This document shows, in pieces, positions 31,865 through 44,346 of a DNA stretch of 64,000 bases (its first letter is position 1; each line of letters begins with the position of its first letter). Below the pieces are notes generated by a model. It was not told the origin of the DNA. It did not search any database and saw only the letters and a program-made list of their open reading frames with translations. The stretch is from Fasciola hepatica (taxonomy: Eukaryota > Platyhelminthes > Trematoda > Plagiorchiida > Fasciolidae). The DNA lies in contig CANUEZ040000116.1 of NCBI GenBank assembly GCA_948099385.1, positions 13,021,001 to 13,085,000 of the forward strand, given 5' to 3'. The translations under genes were made by a program, and so were the position numbers.

Positions 31865-34800
31865 CTGCATTCATGGAAAAGAAATAAATGGATAAAATAA
31901 ATGGACAAAAACGGTACGAACAACCGGCAAGCGCTGTTTAGAGTCCGAAAACTTATATTGATACGATACAAGAAGGTACACACTTGTGATAAATTCTAAG
32001 AATGATTTTTACCAGAGGGCTTATGCAACACTGTGTGGCAAGTTCAAGTATTTTTTCTGTGCATCTGTTGAAGCGTCAATCGGATTCATAATAGATGAAT
32101 GATTTTGGAATCACAGAAGCAACGGGTGACTGAAAACTAACAAAACCATTTGGCCGTGTTCAATTACGAGACCAACTGCGTACACTTATTTCTTATTTGC
32201 AAACTTGAGCCAATAGCATGCGAGTCAATGGTAAACAGAACGCAAATGGTTTTTGGTCGATGATAGTGAGCGGAGATGAAATAGAGTAATGGACATGCAT
32301 ATAGCCCAGCCGATGTGGTCACCGAGCTTGAAAGCAAAGCGTAAGGTTATATCCACGGAGACGAACCTCGCCAGTGCTTATTCGATTTTCGCACTAGACG
32401 AGAGCAATACTTCGGAGACATCGATACCCAAACAAAGAAAACCGCTGAGCATCCTCAGCGCGGAGTGTCCAGGTATTGCAACTGTAAAGCAAACCGCTAC
32501 GAACCAAAATATTATACACCCGATCCCTGAGGGAGACCCGGATGATATGGCGACGCCACAAGCGTCGCATGTTGATGGAAGCTAGTCCGGCTTTCGCTAT
32601 TCGTGATGCGATCTCTTCCCCAAAACCACATCCACCTCCTCAGATACTTAAAGTTATCGACTAACCTTAGCTGATCACCACAGAGGGTGAGTGCAGACAC
32701 AGGCTCCTGAGTCTTGTAAGAGTACTCTGCTCTTGAAAGATAAACAACAAATATATGATGAAAACACTACATGAAATATATTTTCGATAATTTCGTCACA
32801 CGACGCGCTTAACAGCTGTTTACTTAGTACAGATAATATTTGCGCATAGAAACCACCCTTGAAAAAGGTATGGTGCTAAGATCGTGAACCGAAAAAGATA
32901 GAAAAACTATGTCCGATTGAAATAAAAGCTTTTTTCATGGCAGATTTCATGATGTACTGTTATGAGCAGGTTGTTGGCACCCATATTTTTGTCCGATCAT
33001 TGTAAGTGTAGGATCAGTAAAGTTCAGTTCAGACAACCATGAACCGTGCACTGGGTGCGGTGGCGTTGGTTGCTATCTCCTAGCGGCAACCTCAAAAGAA
33101 AATAATGAAAGGGGTAGGAGCAGAACTACATTAATGGAATTATTTTGATGAAGAAATTTTGTGAATGCAAGAGCGCCACTGACCGCGGCATCTATTCATA
33201 TCCCCCAACGCATCTAACCATTGAGTGGGAGGGTCTCTTGGACCTTACCCAGGAAGTCTAACACGCCCTACATGGCCAAGTCCACTAGTTAGGCTTTTCA
33301 TACCTTTCTTTCACGTCATGGACTGACCACCCTTACTCATCTGCCAACCGGTACCCGCCTCAGCAAACACAACACGCCAAGGAATCCTGCCAGGGGACAT
33401 GCGTAACACACGTCCCAACCTTCTTAGCCTGGTCAGTTTACGTTTCATCTAATAATTTGATCCTTGAGCCTAAGACTTTCTCCGAACCTCAGCATTGCTC
33501 ATGCGGTGTTCCCACCAGATTCGAGCAATACTACGAAGACATTGGCGTTCAAATACCGACAATCTTCGTATGTCCTCCACCCGCAGTGGCCACGTCTCCG
33601 AACCGTACAGAGGCACGGGCTTCACTGCTGCAGCGTACACTCAACCCTTGATAGGTAAGCGGACGCCACAGATGACTCAGATTGGCAAATGCCAAGCGGG
33701 TCTTCTGTATACGCAGAGACACTTCATCCGATATTCGACCTCCGAGTGAGATGCAGCTCACCAGAAAATAAAACTCGTCTACCACGTCTATAGTCTCCCC
33801 AGACACTGAAAGGTTTGGCGTTGGACCAACCCAGTCCTCCAACAGCATCTTGCACTTTGAAGGTGCAAAACACATACCGAACATTGCTATCCAACCCGTC
33901 AAGCTGTCTAGAAAAGCTCGCAACTTACCTGGATCTTCACTTAGAAGAACTATGTCGTCCACATACTCAAGGTCTGACACTTTTCCACTCTGAAAAGTTC
34001 AGTGCCGGTATCCTCACCTGACAAAAGTACAGTCTCTAGGACCATTTCAATCACAAAGTTAAAGAGAATAGGAGAGAGGGGGCAACCCTGACGTACACCG
34101 CTTCTCATAGTGAATTCGGGTGAAGGATCACCATAAGCCCGAACTCGGCTGTGGCTATTAATGTAAAGGGATTTTACGACAGAAATGAATTTCTCTAGTA
34201 CACCCTTCAGCAAGAGGTAGCGCCAGAGGACTGTGCGATCGACTGAGTCGAAGGCCACTTTGAGATCAAGAAAAACGGAAATAGTGAACCTACGAAAGGT
34301 GTGCCTATATTCTACAATTTGTCGAAAAGTGAAGATGTGATCAATACAACCTCTACCAGGTTTAAACCCAGTTTGATTCTCGCCCGAGCACTGTTCGCGA
34401 GCGTTAGATAAGCGGTGAAGAATAATACCAGCGAGCAGTTTGGATGCGATGCTAACCAGACTCATTCTCCTGTTGTTTTCACAGCAGGATCTATCGACTT
34501 TCTTATAAATCGGTACGATCACCGATTCACACCAATTCTTTGGAACTTGTTCCTTCTCCCATATCAAACCGAAAAGTTTCGTCAACTTCAGTAAAAGTGC
34601 TGGGCCACCGTCTTCGAGAGTAGACGGAGGCAATCCACCTGGTCCGGCAGCCTTGTCGTTTAAGATAGCTTACCTTGAGAAGAACCTCTGTTTCCGACGG
34701 AGGACTGGTATCTACAACAAGAGCTGTACCCATTGCGCTAGTGGGCAAACCTGAAGGATGCCTGCGATGCACTTACTGAGCCTTTAAGCCCACGGAGTTT

Positions 34801-37800
34801 TCTATTTTTGCTGTTTCAGATCGAACACCAGTAAACCCCGGCGGAACAAAGCTGATCCTTCCATGATACAGTACCTGTCACTTCACGTTTGTCAGTGCGG
34901 GGTTATGGGAAATTAATAGGTATGCCGCATATAACTGGCGTTACTAACTTCATTTACGAAACATTCCTCGTTATTTATAATAGAAAAACTTGCCTCATCC
35001 ATCAGACCTCTAGCGGGATTCTAACCGCTTCGACCAACTTCGGCAAGTCATAGTATGACCGCCGCGATGATTTATCAAGTCATGCCCGCTGTGCAAATAG
35101 CAGACCAGAGGCGGAAGGGCGTGAGTACCTCGATCAGCTGTCCACTCTCAACACATGACAATGCCCCTTTGCTTTGTTTGCTTGATGCTGCCACCAATCA
35201 ATGGTCAGATTGCGAACGAGCAACGCGAGTTAAAAAAACATCTAATAGTACCTGGTTGCCCTGTATATGGAAAGATTTTGACCAGCAAAACATTTTTGAA
35301 ATTAGAAATTTACTTTGAGTTACTGACGTGTGTGAATGTTTTGTCAACTTTTGGAGTAATTATTTAATGGCGGGAGGTAGTCCTTTTAATCTCCACAAAT
35401 TTGTGGTTGATGTGAGCAAGATCAAACCAAAGACGAATTTCTGTGTGCAATTTGTGGTCATTATAAGTCGGCCAGCATGCGGAGAACAACACTGGTCGAT
35501 ATTGTTGTGGAAACTGTTGTGGTGACAGAGAAAACGGTTATGCAGCGGACCGCGCATCAATCGATGAAGAACCACGGGCAGCAGAAGTGACCATTTTGAA
35601 GCCAAATAATGACAGACGAAACGAATCCTATTGGAAAACAAGTGGATTTTACCAGGACCCCAGGTAGCAGGCAGCAATGCTGGTCAGGTTGAGAGCTGCA
35701 GTTGAAGACGTCAATCGGAAAAATCCAAGCAACGCAGTGAGAATGATGTGCGCACTAAAGCAAGTCCAATGCCCGAACACCGCACACTTTCAAAAGGGAC
35801 TCTAAATACGCACATGGACGGTACGAGGAGCGGTCTTGCTGAAGTGAGTGCGTGAAAACCGAGTATTGTGGACTACCCGGTGCAGTGAATGCGGTTACCT
35901 GAACCGCGTCACCTTCTTGCTACAAAACGGACCAGTTTCTGCATGGCACCAGACTGGAAATCACCCTGCTCCTTAATTGAAGTCTCACACTGTGATGAAA
36001 TTCCCGATAAAGACAACCAAAACCACGAGCATTACGGGGCCCAGCGGTTGCAAAGGAAACAAATCGCATTTCTGATATCACCCAAATGTAGTCAGTTAAC
36101 AAGAGAAAAATTAGGAAACGACTAGGCTGACCATGGATTTCTATACCACTACGGAAAACCACGTCAGCATCTGTATGCAGAATGGAGCGTGGCTCCGTGT
36201 TGTGAGCGAAAACAATCAAAACACTAAGTTCACAAGCAACCTACTAGCTAAAAAGACCGTTTTTGCTGCGCACAAGAATGTGCTTCCAAACAACTCAACT
36301 CTTCTCCGGTCTCAAGATCTTTTGGGAGCGCAGCAACAAGAAAGCACATTTAACCCTAGTCGTTTAGTAATACGTGTCGATATTGTCTCCGCATTTGCAC
36401 TGAATATACTTAAAAGTAGTCGATAATTCCAGGTTTCGAGATTTTGAGAGTTCGCTAAGCGTGAACATTTGAAACTCCAAATTAGACATATTGATAGTGT
36501 CAAGAGATTCGCATTAGGTTTGTGACAAATTAAGTGACTACTGTATCGATGTGAATATTTGCCACCGACTACGTTCAGCCAGAACTGCGAGCGTGCAACT
36601 TCCGGACGAGTACACTGATCAAACAGCACAAATTATTCTTCCTCACAAACGAACGAAAATTGGGACTTTGAAATGAAAACACCCTTAGAACGACGTTGCA
36701 TAAGTGGAATTCCCGTGTGTACGTTTTTGGGAACAATCGCAGATATCGAATTACGAAGAGGCAAAGCAAGGTCATCGACATTGCTCAATCGTCCAATGCA
36801 ACGTAAATGTACCCATCAGATGCTTTCAATAGGTTCGAAGTGGGTGGAAAAAAAGTTTCTTGCAAGGACGTATAGTCAATGTTTTCAATGTGAGCCTTTA
36901 ACTACTCACTCACAGTAGCCTAAAACGGGATGAACTAAATCATTCGTTCGTTTTAATTAAATAACCGTGCATGACACCAGACTGCCGAACAGACAGCGGC
37001 ATATCCTGCAACATAACAACTACATTCATAATTACCGCTATTTTTTAGTCCATAAACATTGTCTCTATATGCACAGAGCGGTAAGAATTATTGTGGTTGT
37101 CACATGGCCGAATTGATGTGTTTTCATCTCACATTGTCAAGCAGCAAGTTCGCGACCCGTGCAAAATCGCAGTATGCTCAACGCCTTCATCCTGGTCTTA
37201 ATCTTCAGCTCAATCATACAGGCATATGAAGGTCGATGTGCATTCTAGCACAAGCAATGTGATTGCAAACAGCGGTCCTACAGAGCTAGATATCGTGTTC
37301 CTTAACAGGCTCGGTTCTGGGCGAGAACTTCATTCTGCTTCTACTGTCGTTTACATGTTTTCAAACAAAGAAGTCGTCACTCACCACGCCGTCAACTTTC
37401 CCACCAACTTCAAAAGTCTTCAGATACTGATCGAATATTTCCTTCTCGGACATTTCATTGGTCTGAAATTTCGGATGGTGCCTGACTTGATAAGCGTGTT
37501 TCAAATCTTCTTGCTAGAAAGAAAATGGAAAACCGGAAAAAGCAAAGGTAAATGAATCTCAAGCAGACAGAAAGGCACCAAATTATTCGACGGTACATAT
37601 GGGTACTCTCATCTGCAGCGTTAGTTACGGAGTATTTTGTGTGAAAAATGGCATGTAGGAGAGCATGTTCTGCTTGCGGGTTTTTACACAATCTCAAGTT
37701 TTCTATTAGATCATCATTGCACAGCCAGAAACAGTGAAACGCGACTATCTGGACATTATGTTTTCCACCTCTGATACAATCGAGAGCCAAGTGCTTTTAG

Positions 37801-40800
37801 GTGGCTAGTATGTGGATTATTACATGGGAAAGGAACAGTAAAAAATACACAGTGTGTGTGCGTACACTCATGCAAAAATGAAGTAATGAAGGTTACCGTA
37901 GTAACCGAAAGGTTATTATGGGGTCAATTGTATCAACCACAGACAGTGGATATGACAAGTTTCGGAGCTATCCACGACGAACAAACAGATAATACCAAGG
38001 AACAAACGGATCACAGATAAACCCTGTGGAAAGATAGCACAGACTGAGATCTAGACCAGGACATTGCCAGGACCAACACAGAAATTGTGTTGCACTGAAC
38101 AAAGTCAACTTCCGGTGACACGGTCTAAAAAAGGAGCACAAACGCGCTCAGACAGCTTGAGCACCGATTCATTGGTGGATTGTGAGGGCGTGATAAGGGA
38201 CCATTTAAGTGGCCACACACTGGCCTTGTCGTTTTCAGTTGTTAATACTATCAGTACGGCTGTCTCCCGTATTCTCCCTATACTTCATAGTGTCCAGTGT
38301 AAATGTGCCCATGACGAAGTACTAGATTTCGTATTTGGTCTTTGTCTAATGTTTATTCTGGTGATTCAAAAAAGTTCATGAAAAGTCAAACTGATTTTGA
38401 TTACTTCGACACCACAAATGAATCAGACCAATAAAAGTCAAACGGGCGTTCTTTATACGCGATGATACTCCATTCCATAATCGACCACCATGTGGTACGT
38501 AACTTCAGATGCAACAAAAGTCACCTGCTAGTATAAGGCTTGGTGAAGAGTGAACCCAGTCATGTAGCAGCATCTTTTGAATATGCACCTCAAACAATAC
38601 AACAGTTATCCAGGCTACTTGGAAAAGCTTGCTACTTATTTGGATCCTCACTCAGAAATTAAAAAACTATCCACGCACTCCAGTTTGGAATCGGCTATCT
38701 GAAAAAAGGTCAGTATCATTACTCTGAAACGAGGACGGCCAGTTCTATGGCGATTTCAGTGACGACTCCATGATTAGCTCCATCCCTGGGTGAGTAGTCA
38801 CATGCACTTTTGTGACCAATGAGGGAGCACAGAAAACTCTACAGCCCACTGTCTCCCAGACAGTTGTATGAATCTCAGGAAACTACCGTGGGCACGGACA
38901 CATTGTAAACAAGGGCCAGTAGGATTACAATGTGGAATCAAAGTAAAATAAAAGTAACTACTCTGAAATCTTTCAAATCACAACATAAATCTTTTCAGAC
39001 TCGATAAAAAAAGTGCGTAAGTGTCAGCCGTATGATATCATTTCATTTAAAAGTGCTAATGCTGTTTCTCGGAATCATTTCAGTAAGCCACACTTTGGAT
39101 AGGTTTTATTCACATGATTTATCAGAAAGCTCCCTTTAATTCTGAAAGGTCACATTTGGAGCATGTAAACTGCAGCAACAGTGTTTTTTTAGCAACACGA
39201 AAGTTACCTGATATGAAATGTGGCTGAAAGTACACACTAGTGAGATGGAAGATCAATTCGGGTTTGAGTTGATTCTTGTGGTTACTTTGTATTATTTGCT
39301 TGATTCTGAGTTTTAAGAGTATTTCCACGGATAAATATCACCGCAAATTAACGATATTGATATCGAAACTTCGGGTTAAAGCCTCATAAGTTAACAATAC
39401 TACCACGATGGTGATTAAAGATTTAGAAGGCTACAATTAACCACAGGTGATGACGGGAATTAAACCAACCACAACAAGCATGAGACAGCCAAGGTGGTTA
39501 AAAACGGCTTATTCGGTAGAGCAGAAAGATACTTCGAATGAAGACTAGCTACATTAGTTATAACCCAACCTGAAACGTTCTACGCCTACGCTCAGTCTGA
39601 GAATAATATGGAGGATTGTGTGATAGCCTTGATAGGACCACTGGGACGCATGGTCATTGGAGAAAGAGACAAGGCCAATATGCTTTTTATTGTTTAAGGG
39701 TATCTATTGGCCGTCAAATAGCGGAGTGAACACGACAGTGCCGACACAAGAAAACTCCAGACACCAGAACTGATGGTAAGCGAGAGGGGAAGTGACAAAG
39801 AACCACGTCCTCTAAGCGGTCACAAAGATACTGGATTGAATGATGCGCACTCAGTCGCAAATCAGCTTGTGATCGGTCCTAAGAATTCCGGTAATTCAGC
39901 TCTCAGAAGTAAAATTCAACGTGGAAAATGTGTCAACAGAATGGAAGAAAGCAGCTTTAGTAAGAATATATTTGACAGGACACAGACACAGCCAAAAGGT
40001 ATAGACCAATGAACTTGACCGCAATACTGTGTATTTGCCTGGGGCGTACAATCAGGAAGATTAGGAAGCGTCTAGCTCAGAATAACGCCAGATCACGAAT
40101 ATACCACAGGTTTATGGAAGTAACAGAGAGTATACAAATACTGCTGTTCCTGGATGAGTTAACCAGGCGGTTAGATGAATACCAATCTGCAGAGGTGTTA
40201 AGTGTACTTTAGTCACACTCGATCTAGTTGACCATCGACACCCGGAAATAGAACTGCAAACAATAGAAACCACATGTAAGTGAAGGCAAAAGATTAACGT
40301 TTTCCAGAACTGTTTTAAAGTCGAATCCAGTGAAAACATATCACACCGAAGATAAAAAGCGTAGCGCCACAGGGATAAGTGCTGGGCTCCCCACTTTTGC
40401 TCGTCTTCATGAACCATCAAGCACGGAAATTAAGTACTTCCAGATTTGTATTCCACGATGTTATTATAGCTGGTACAGCCATGGTTACGCAATGAGATCG
40501 TTCGCTTAGCCTGATCAATTGCCAGTGTCTGACTACAAGTACATCGAACAGAACAAACTTTTTGTAAAAGGTCTTATTCGTAGGAGATTTTTGTGCAGTG
40601 ATAAACAAGCTGTCAGAGACAGTAGTTAGTAGAACGATAGCAAAGCCATTAAAGACAGTTGGTAGAGCATTTAACCCTAAGACGTATTAGTTCATGCTAC
40701 TAACTAGATTCCTTTTACCATTTCTTCTCGCATCATTGTAACTAACAATGTATCAAATTGAAAGTTTCAGAATTAAATTCGATGGAAGTGTTGAGAAATG

Positions 40801-42307
40801 AAGAATACTATCATTAGACTCCATGTTGTATCGCAAATACAATGAAGGAAATATGTCCATGGCCTCGAGGGACAAATGTCTTATCAAGGATAACCGGCAA
40901 CCATGACCGATACATGAACTAAGGAACCAGACAAAGTTATGACAGGTCAAGGCCGGTGGTGGTCGAGTGGTTTGAAGCGTTTGTTTACCACCTCGGAGGT
41001 CCGAGGTTCGAATCCCCGCCATTACCGGTTACTTTGGTGGTAGACAGTAATCCACTGTCGTCCGGATCGCTACCACACCTGACCTATCGGGACCTTATGT
41101 GGTTCTCCGCCACTGCAAGTCTCAGGGTTTGGTTACCGGTTATCTCCACTAGTGCAGTGAGTCCTCGTGCGCACGTAATAAAAAAAACCATGATAAAGGA
41201 CCGAGCTACAAGAAATTATCGTCTGCCACCGGGCACAAATTGAAATGAGATGATAAGTGTCTACAAACTAACAGGTACTTTCGTACAATGGAAAGCAAAC
41301 TCCGTGCAGACATTATTACACCGATTACTCCACTGTCAGTTGGATAAAAATTGGGGACCATCACGTCACATTACACTGCAGAAACACGTACCCCTCATTA
41401 CTTAGCAGCTTCTAAAAAGTTGCTAGAGCATTATGGCTAGCAAACAATCCTCACACAATAGTACTTCATTTAGTCTCCATAAAACGCAAAATGTTAAGCA
41501 CAATCAGTAGTGATCACTGTGAATTCAAAAGCAGAAGCCTACATCTTGAACCAAAGCCTATTCTATGAGGTGTGAGTAATGCAAATACGGGACATACTGA
41601 CGTCCTTCGATATTCGGAATTTTCCATCTAAGGAAGTCGGATTTTCAATGACCACCCTGGACCCACTGATTCAGTTTGAGAGCAAGATTACAACGCTCCA
41701 GGTGAGGGATAGACTGGTAAATGCAACCACAGTAAAGTAGTACGCTGTCACAGTTCCTCCGCGGACTACCGACGAAGTGTAAAATGCATTGGGGTTGGAA
41801 CCTAAACCTCGTGAACACATTAAAACAGCAGTATTAAAATGGATCGGAATATCTGATAGACAACGACTGGATCATTTGTTTGCAGATACCGAACTTGGAG
41901 ATCGTAAACCTCAGCAATTATTTCGGCACACACGAACTCTTTCAAGATGGATAATGATCTCCTAGTTTCAAAGTATGCCCAGATATTTGCGGAAGGTACT
42001 TTGCGTATTCGCAGAGGTATGTCTCGAAAAACTTGCCGAGACGGCCGGGAAGAATTTGGGAAACTCAGGAGTTGAAGGTCAACTAGGTGACTTTCTCTAA
42101 AACTAAGTCTATTGTTGCCTCGTTAGCAGCTATTGCGCTAGGATAATCGCCCATCGATCGTAACTCAGGAGCAAGCTACTTAGTAGACACAGGCACTGAA
42201 GTTATTGTGCTCTTATCTTGTGGTCAAGCCTTGGATAGGTAATTCTTTTTTAGGTTAAATGCCGCAAAAAGTAAATCTAGACAGACACATGGGCAAGCAT
42301 ATGTATG

Positions 42308-42360
<53 letters not shown>

Positions 42361-44070
42361 ATATGGGACGTGTGTCGGGATAGTCATGTGAGAAGCTGAC
42401 ACAGGAGGCCAGCCAATTTGTCTGGAAGTGCTCTTCCCATCATTCCAGACGCCTGTCCTGATTGTGAGTTTGCGAGCCATCAACTTCACAGATCGTTTCT
42501 CTTACACCTATTGGTTTCTACCGGTGACTCAAATGCGACAGATGAGCATGCATGAATTTATCTTGGCAGAAGCACGTTCCAGCTCCGATGCACGTTTTAA
42601 ACACCAGATTCTGCGAACTCTGCGCAGGTTTTCGTTCAATCCACGTCTTGTAACGAGCAGCTGTTACACTCTCTTCTGATAGTCCCTCCACCTGTCACGG
42701 CATATACAACCCCCCGCGAGCTAGTGATGCTCGAAGCAGTTGCGGCGCCGCAAACAACGCCACCCGGCCCTCGTGTACATTGGTCGAAGCGACTTGTAGA
42801 CCATTTATTTTTACCCCGCCTAACGTTAGTTTTACCTTATTGACATACAATTCAGCGAAAACACTCTTGAGAACCATCAATAAAAATCGTCTTTCGTGCA
42901 ACACCAAACTATGCATTACCCTGGCCGACCCAGTCAGTTCCATTCTAATCGTTTTTGAATAATTTACCCCGTGATCATTTGCTTTATGTTGCTTTTCATT
43001 TTACGTACCGGGAATCGTATTGCAGCTTTGTTTTTTGCATCACCCGGGTGATGGCCTGGTAGGTACCCGTCAAGTCTGTGGGCGTTTTAGTTAACGTTCT
43101 TGATGTCACACAGAAACTCGCTAGGTTAATGGAGGCCGGCGTAAGATGCGCCTTTAGCTAGGTCAAGGGGTCACTCCGGAAGTCCCTCCTTAGGAAACAG
43201 TTGTCGCGACTTGGAGCCGACTCAGCATCCTTGGCTGAATTCACTTATGCAGTTAGATAAACAACTAATTCTTCCACAGCTCTATTTGTTGTTTTTCCGC
43301 TGTCTAATGACTATTGATTTCCGACAGTTGAGAAACATGCTTTTGACTATTTTCTGCGGACGACTGAACCACAGACCTTGAGCTTGCTTTGTATCCCGTG
43401 TCACCCTAACCTTTGGTCATATTTAACGAAATTAAGTCTCGATAAACATTGCCGCCCATTTATCTTATTAAATCTCCGCAGATTTTTTGGAAACTGCTGA
43501 AACTTTTGGCTTTCTGAACGTCCCCTAAGCTATTCTTGGTAAATAATTAGTGTCTAGTAAATCTAGGTACAAAAAGGAATGGCGAAAACGTCGAGTTCTC
43601 ATGCCAGTTTTGCCGGCAGAGACCACTGTAGTATGACTCACAGTTATTTTCCCGTCTCCAGACTTGTCCATTTTATCGAAAGCTTTTTTTGTTATATTTA
43701 TCCTTGACTGTGACATCGGGGGCTACCGAATGGATTAAGCAATTATTTAAAATACCCTTAATGCCTTGAGGAGCTCTTCAAAGTCAATTGTCCCCGTGTT
43801 GTCCTTGTCGATCATTTCAAATAATGTATCATATTCTTCTGCCGATAGCTCACAGCCATAGTCATGGCATCCCTTTTTGAACTCCTCTCTGGACAAACTG
43901 CGACTACCGTCATCATCCATTATCCTGAACAACCGACCGAATCCATGTATCCCGTTCGCCCCTCTCATAAGGCACTGAGCACGCATCTTTTCTATCGGTG
44001 ACTGGCTTGCCGCGAGGGCTTTCCGGGCATTCGCTTGAAGCTGTCGGACGTCAACATCTGCAGAGGACAT
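31763..44070 (-). CDS. CAPSL: Calcyphosine-like EF-hand protein, four exons
   Basis: Joined exons give 627 coding bases: 208 residues plus stop, the usual length of calcyphosine-like proteins. EF-hand loops are seen at residues 52-63 ([12 protein letters not shown]), 88-99 ([12 protein letters not shown]) and 124-135 (spanning the exon 2/3 junction). A fourth, degenerate loop lies around 167-180, before [20 protein letters not shown]. The family binds calcium and occurs in ciliated cells; that role is known for the family, not shown here. All three introns are phase 0 with GT/AG ends. Sizes are 33, 6128 and 5520 bp. Residue patterns such as [15 protein letters not shown] and YYSGISAS are diagnostic of the family. 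The frame is intact throughout. Confidence 0.93.
32290..32700 (-). pseudogene. RTE LINE fragment in intron 3
   Basis: Minus-strand pieces in two frames: [14 protein letters not shown] (the F-YL motif after the active site) and [14 protein letters not shown] followed by [13 protein letters not shown], matching the VLLYGCETW region of the RTE protein. Broken by frameshifts. Confidence 0.7.
33010..34800 (-). mobile_element. RTE LINE copy in intron 3, 5'-truncated
   Basis: On the minus strand, 34633-33950 gives 227 open codons with [59 protein letters not shown] (motif A) and [15 protein letters not shown] (motif B). The frame 33980-33549 continues with [13 protein letters not shown] (YVDD active site intact) and [17 protein letters not shown]. 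The C-terminal piece near 33440-33170 reads [14 protein letters not shown]. The endonuclease is absent. The end shows CTGAACTGAAC (minus strand, about 33019-33030), probably the 3' tail. It is younger than other RTE pieces here but carries frame breaks. Confidence 0.85.
34801..37384. other. Intron 3 remainder, unassigned
   Basis: Open stretches at 35889-36125 and 36133-36426 (plus) have no motif I recognise and lie on the strand opposite to the gene. Nothing else was identified. Confidence 0.3.
37385..37513 (-). CDS. CAPSL: Calcyphosine-like exon 3
   Basis: 43 codons, from [16 protein letters not shown] to GGKVDGV. The acceptor is CCATTTTCTTTCTAG, the donor GTGAGT. It completes EF-hand 3 (GKIT joined to QEDL). 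It is recognised by the HHPKF and [11 protein letters not shown] patterns and lies 6.1 kb from exon 2. Confidence 0.92.
37514..39379. other. Intron 2 left part, unassigned
   Basis: No transposon or exon motif recognised in this part of the 6.1-kb intron. Confidence 0.3.
39380..40620 (+). mobile_element. Old CR1-like LINE copy in intron 2
   Basis: Plus-strand pieces line up with the protein of the full CR1-like LINE at 51.4-56 kb. [15 protein letters not shown] corresponds to [24 protein letters not shown] to [20 protein letters not shown] to [26 protein letters not shown] to LLFLDEVTRRLDEGQS, and [10 protein letters not shown] to LTKCQWLTTN. Frames change several times and the active site is degraded, so this is an old member of that family. 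Confidence 0.75.
40945..41195 (+). repeat. SINE family A copy 4, best preserved
   Basis: A full tRNA-like head: A box TGGTCGAGTGG (40960-40970), B box GGTTCGAATCC (41005-41015), and a nine-pair acceptor-like stem between CGGTGGTGG (40954-40962) and CCATTACCG (41019-41027, with G-T pairs). The long variable region and A box suggest a tRNA-Ser-like origin. The body follows (TAGACAGTAATCCACTGTC, CACACCTGACCTATCGGGA, CAAGTCTCAGGGTTTGGTTA). It lies in intron 2. Confidence 0.88.
41600..42300 (+). mobile_element. Ty3/gypsy Gag-protease remnant (CsRn1-like)
   Basis: Broken plus-strand pieces give [20 protein letters not shown] then [12 protein letters not shown], a pattern of Gag proteins of CsRn1-type gypsy elements of trematodes. 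CLEKLAETA follows, then after frame changes [14 protein letters not shown], an aspartic protease site (usual VDTGAEVSVLP). No RT follows: a (TA)n run and unrecognised DNA come next. Confidence 0.65.
42309..42358. repeat. (TA)n microsatellite
   Basis: About 50 bp of pure TA repeats just after the gypsy protease remnant. Confidence 0.97.
42680..42838 (+). pseudogene. Possible 3' end of the same gypsy pol
   Basis: The frame reads [15 protein letters not shown] then [15 protein letters not shown], which resembles the basic C-terminal tail seen at the end of gypsy polyproteins. If so, the RT, RNase H and integrase have been deleted. Weak call. Confidence 0.3.
42839..43641. other. Intron 2 right part, unassigned (possible LTR)
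   Basis: Follows the possible gypsy end, so it may include a 3' LTR, but no matching 5' copy was found. Nothing else recognised. Confidence 0.3.
43642..43722 (-). CDS. CAPSL: Calcyphosine-like exon 2
   Basis: 27 codons, PPMSQ to DKSGDGKIT, with most of EF-hand 3. The donor is a consensus GTGAGT. Confidence 0.93.
43723..43755 (-). other. 33-bp micro-intron
   Basis: On the minus strand it begins GTATTTTAAATAATTGC and ends CGGTAG. Removing it joins ALR to PPMSQ, the sequence expected for calcyphosine family members. It holds an in-frame stop. Confidence 0.9.
43756..44070 (-). CDS. CAPSL: Calcyphosine-like exon 1
   Basis: 105 codons from ATG, containing EF-hands 1 and 2. It ends LLKALR followed by the donor GTATTT. 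The next in-frame codons would be Val-Phe-stop, which is why the intron is needed. Confidence 0.93.
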
Positions 44071-44346
44071 AACGCAAACAGGAAGTACGGCTCTAGTCCA
44101 GCATACCCGGTGTACAGCACGCGTCCGTTGATGGGAAACGAAAGCTTAGATGGTATTGACGGCTAAATTGTTATGGTAATTGGCATGAAAATTCCCATAT
44201 GGTTATTACTCGGTTTGAGGGTGTTTTGTTTAATGAAGGTATTTATGTTTGTATCCTGAAAGGTGATTGGTTCATCGGTGATATATAAGCCTGAGCGCAC
44301 TGGAATTCGCTGTTATTTCGTTGCGTGTTGTGCTGTCGCGTTGCAA
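44071..44346. promoter_or_regulatory. Shared upstream region between two divergent genes
   Basis: The calcyphosine-like start codon (minus, 44070) and the MULE start codon (plus, 44347) are 276 bp apart and point away from each other. Both promoters must lie here or the MULE copy inserted into the promoter region of the host gene. Confidence 0.5.
44266..44289 (+). promoter_or_regulatory. TATA-like box with inverted CCAAT
   Basis: TATATAAG at 44282-44289 lies 58 bp before the MULE start codon, with ATTGG (inverted CCAAT) at 44266-44270. Position and sequence fit a core promoter for the plus-strand gene. Confidence 0.45.

Noticed and set aside
40951..41030. tRNA-Ser gene
   Set aside because: The tRNA-like head is followed by a conserved body shared with three other copies, so it is a SINE. 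No clear anticodon arm was made out.
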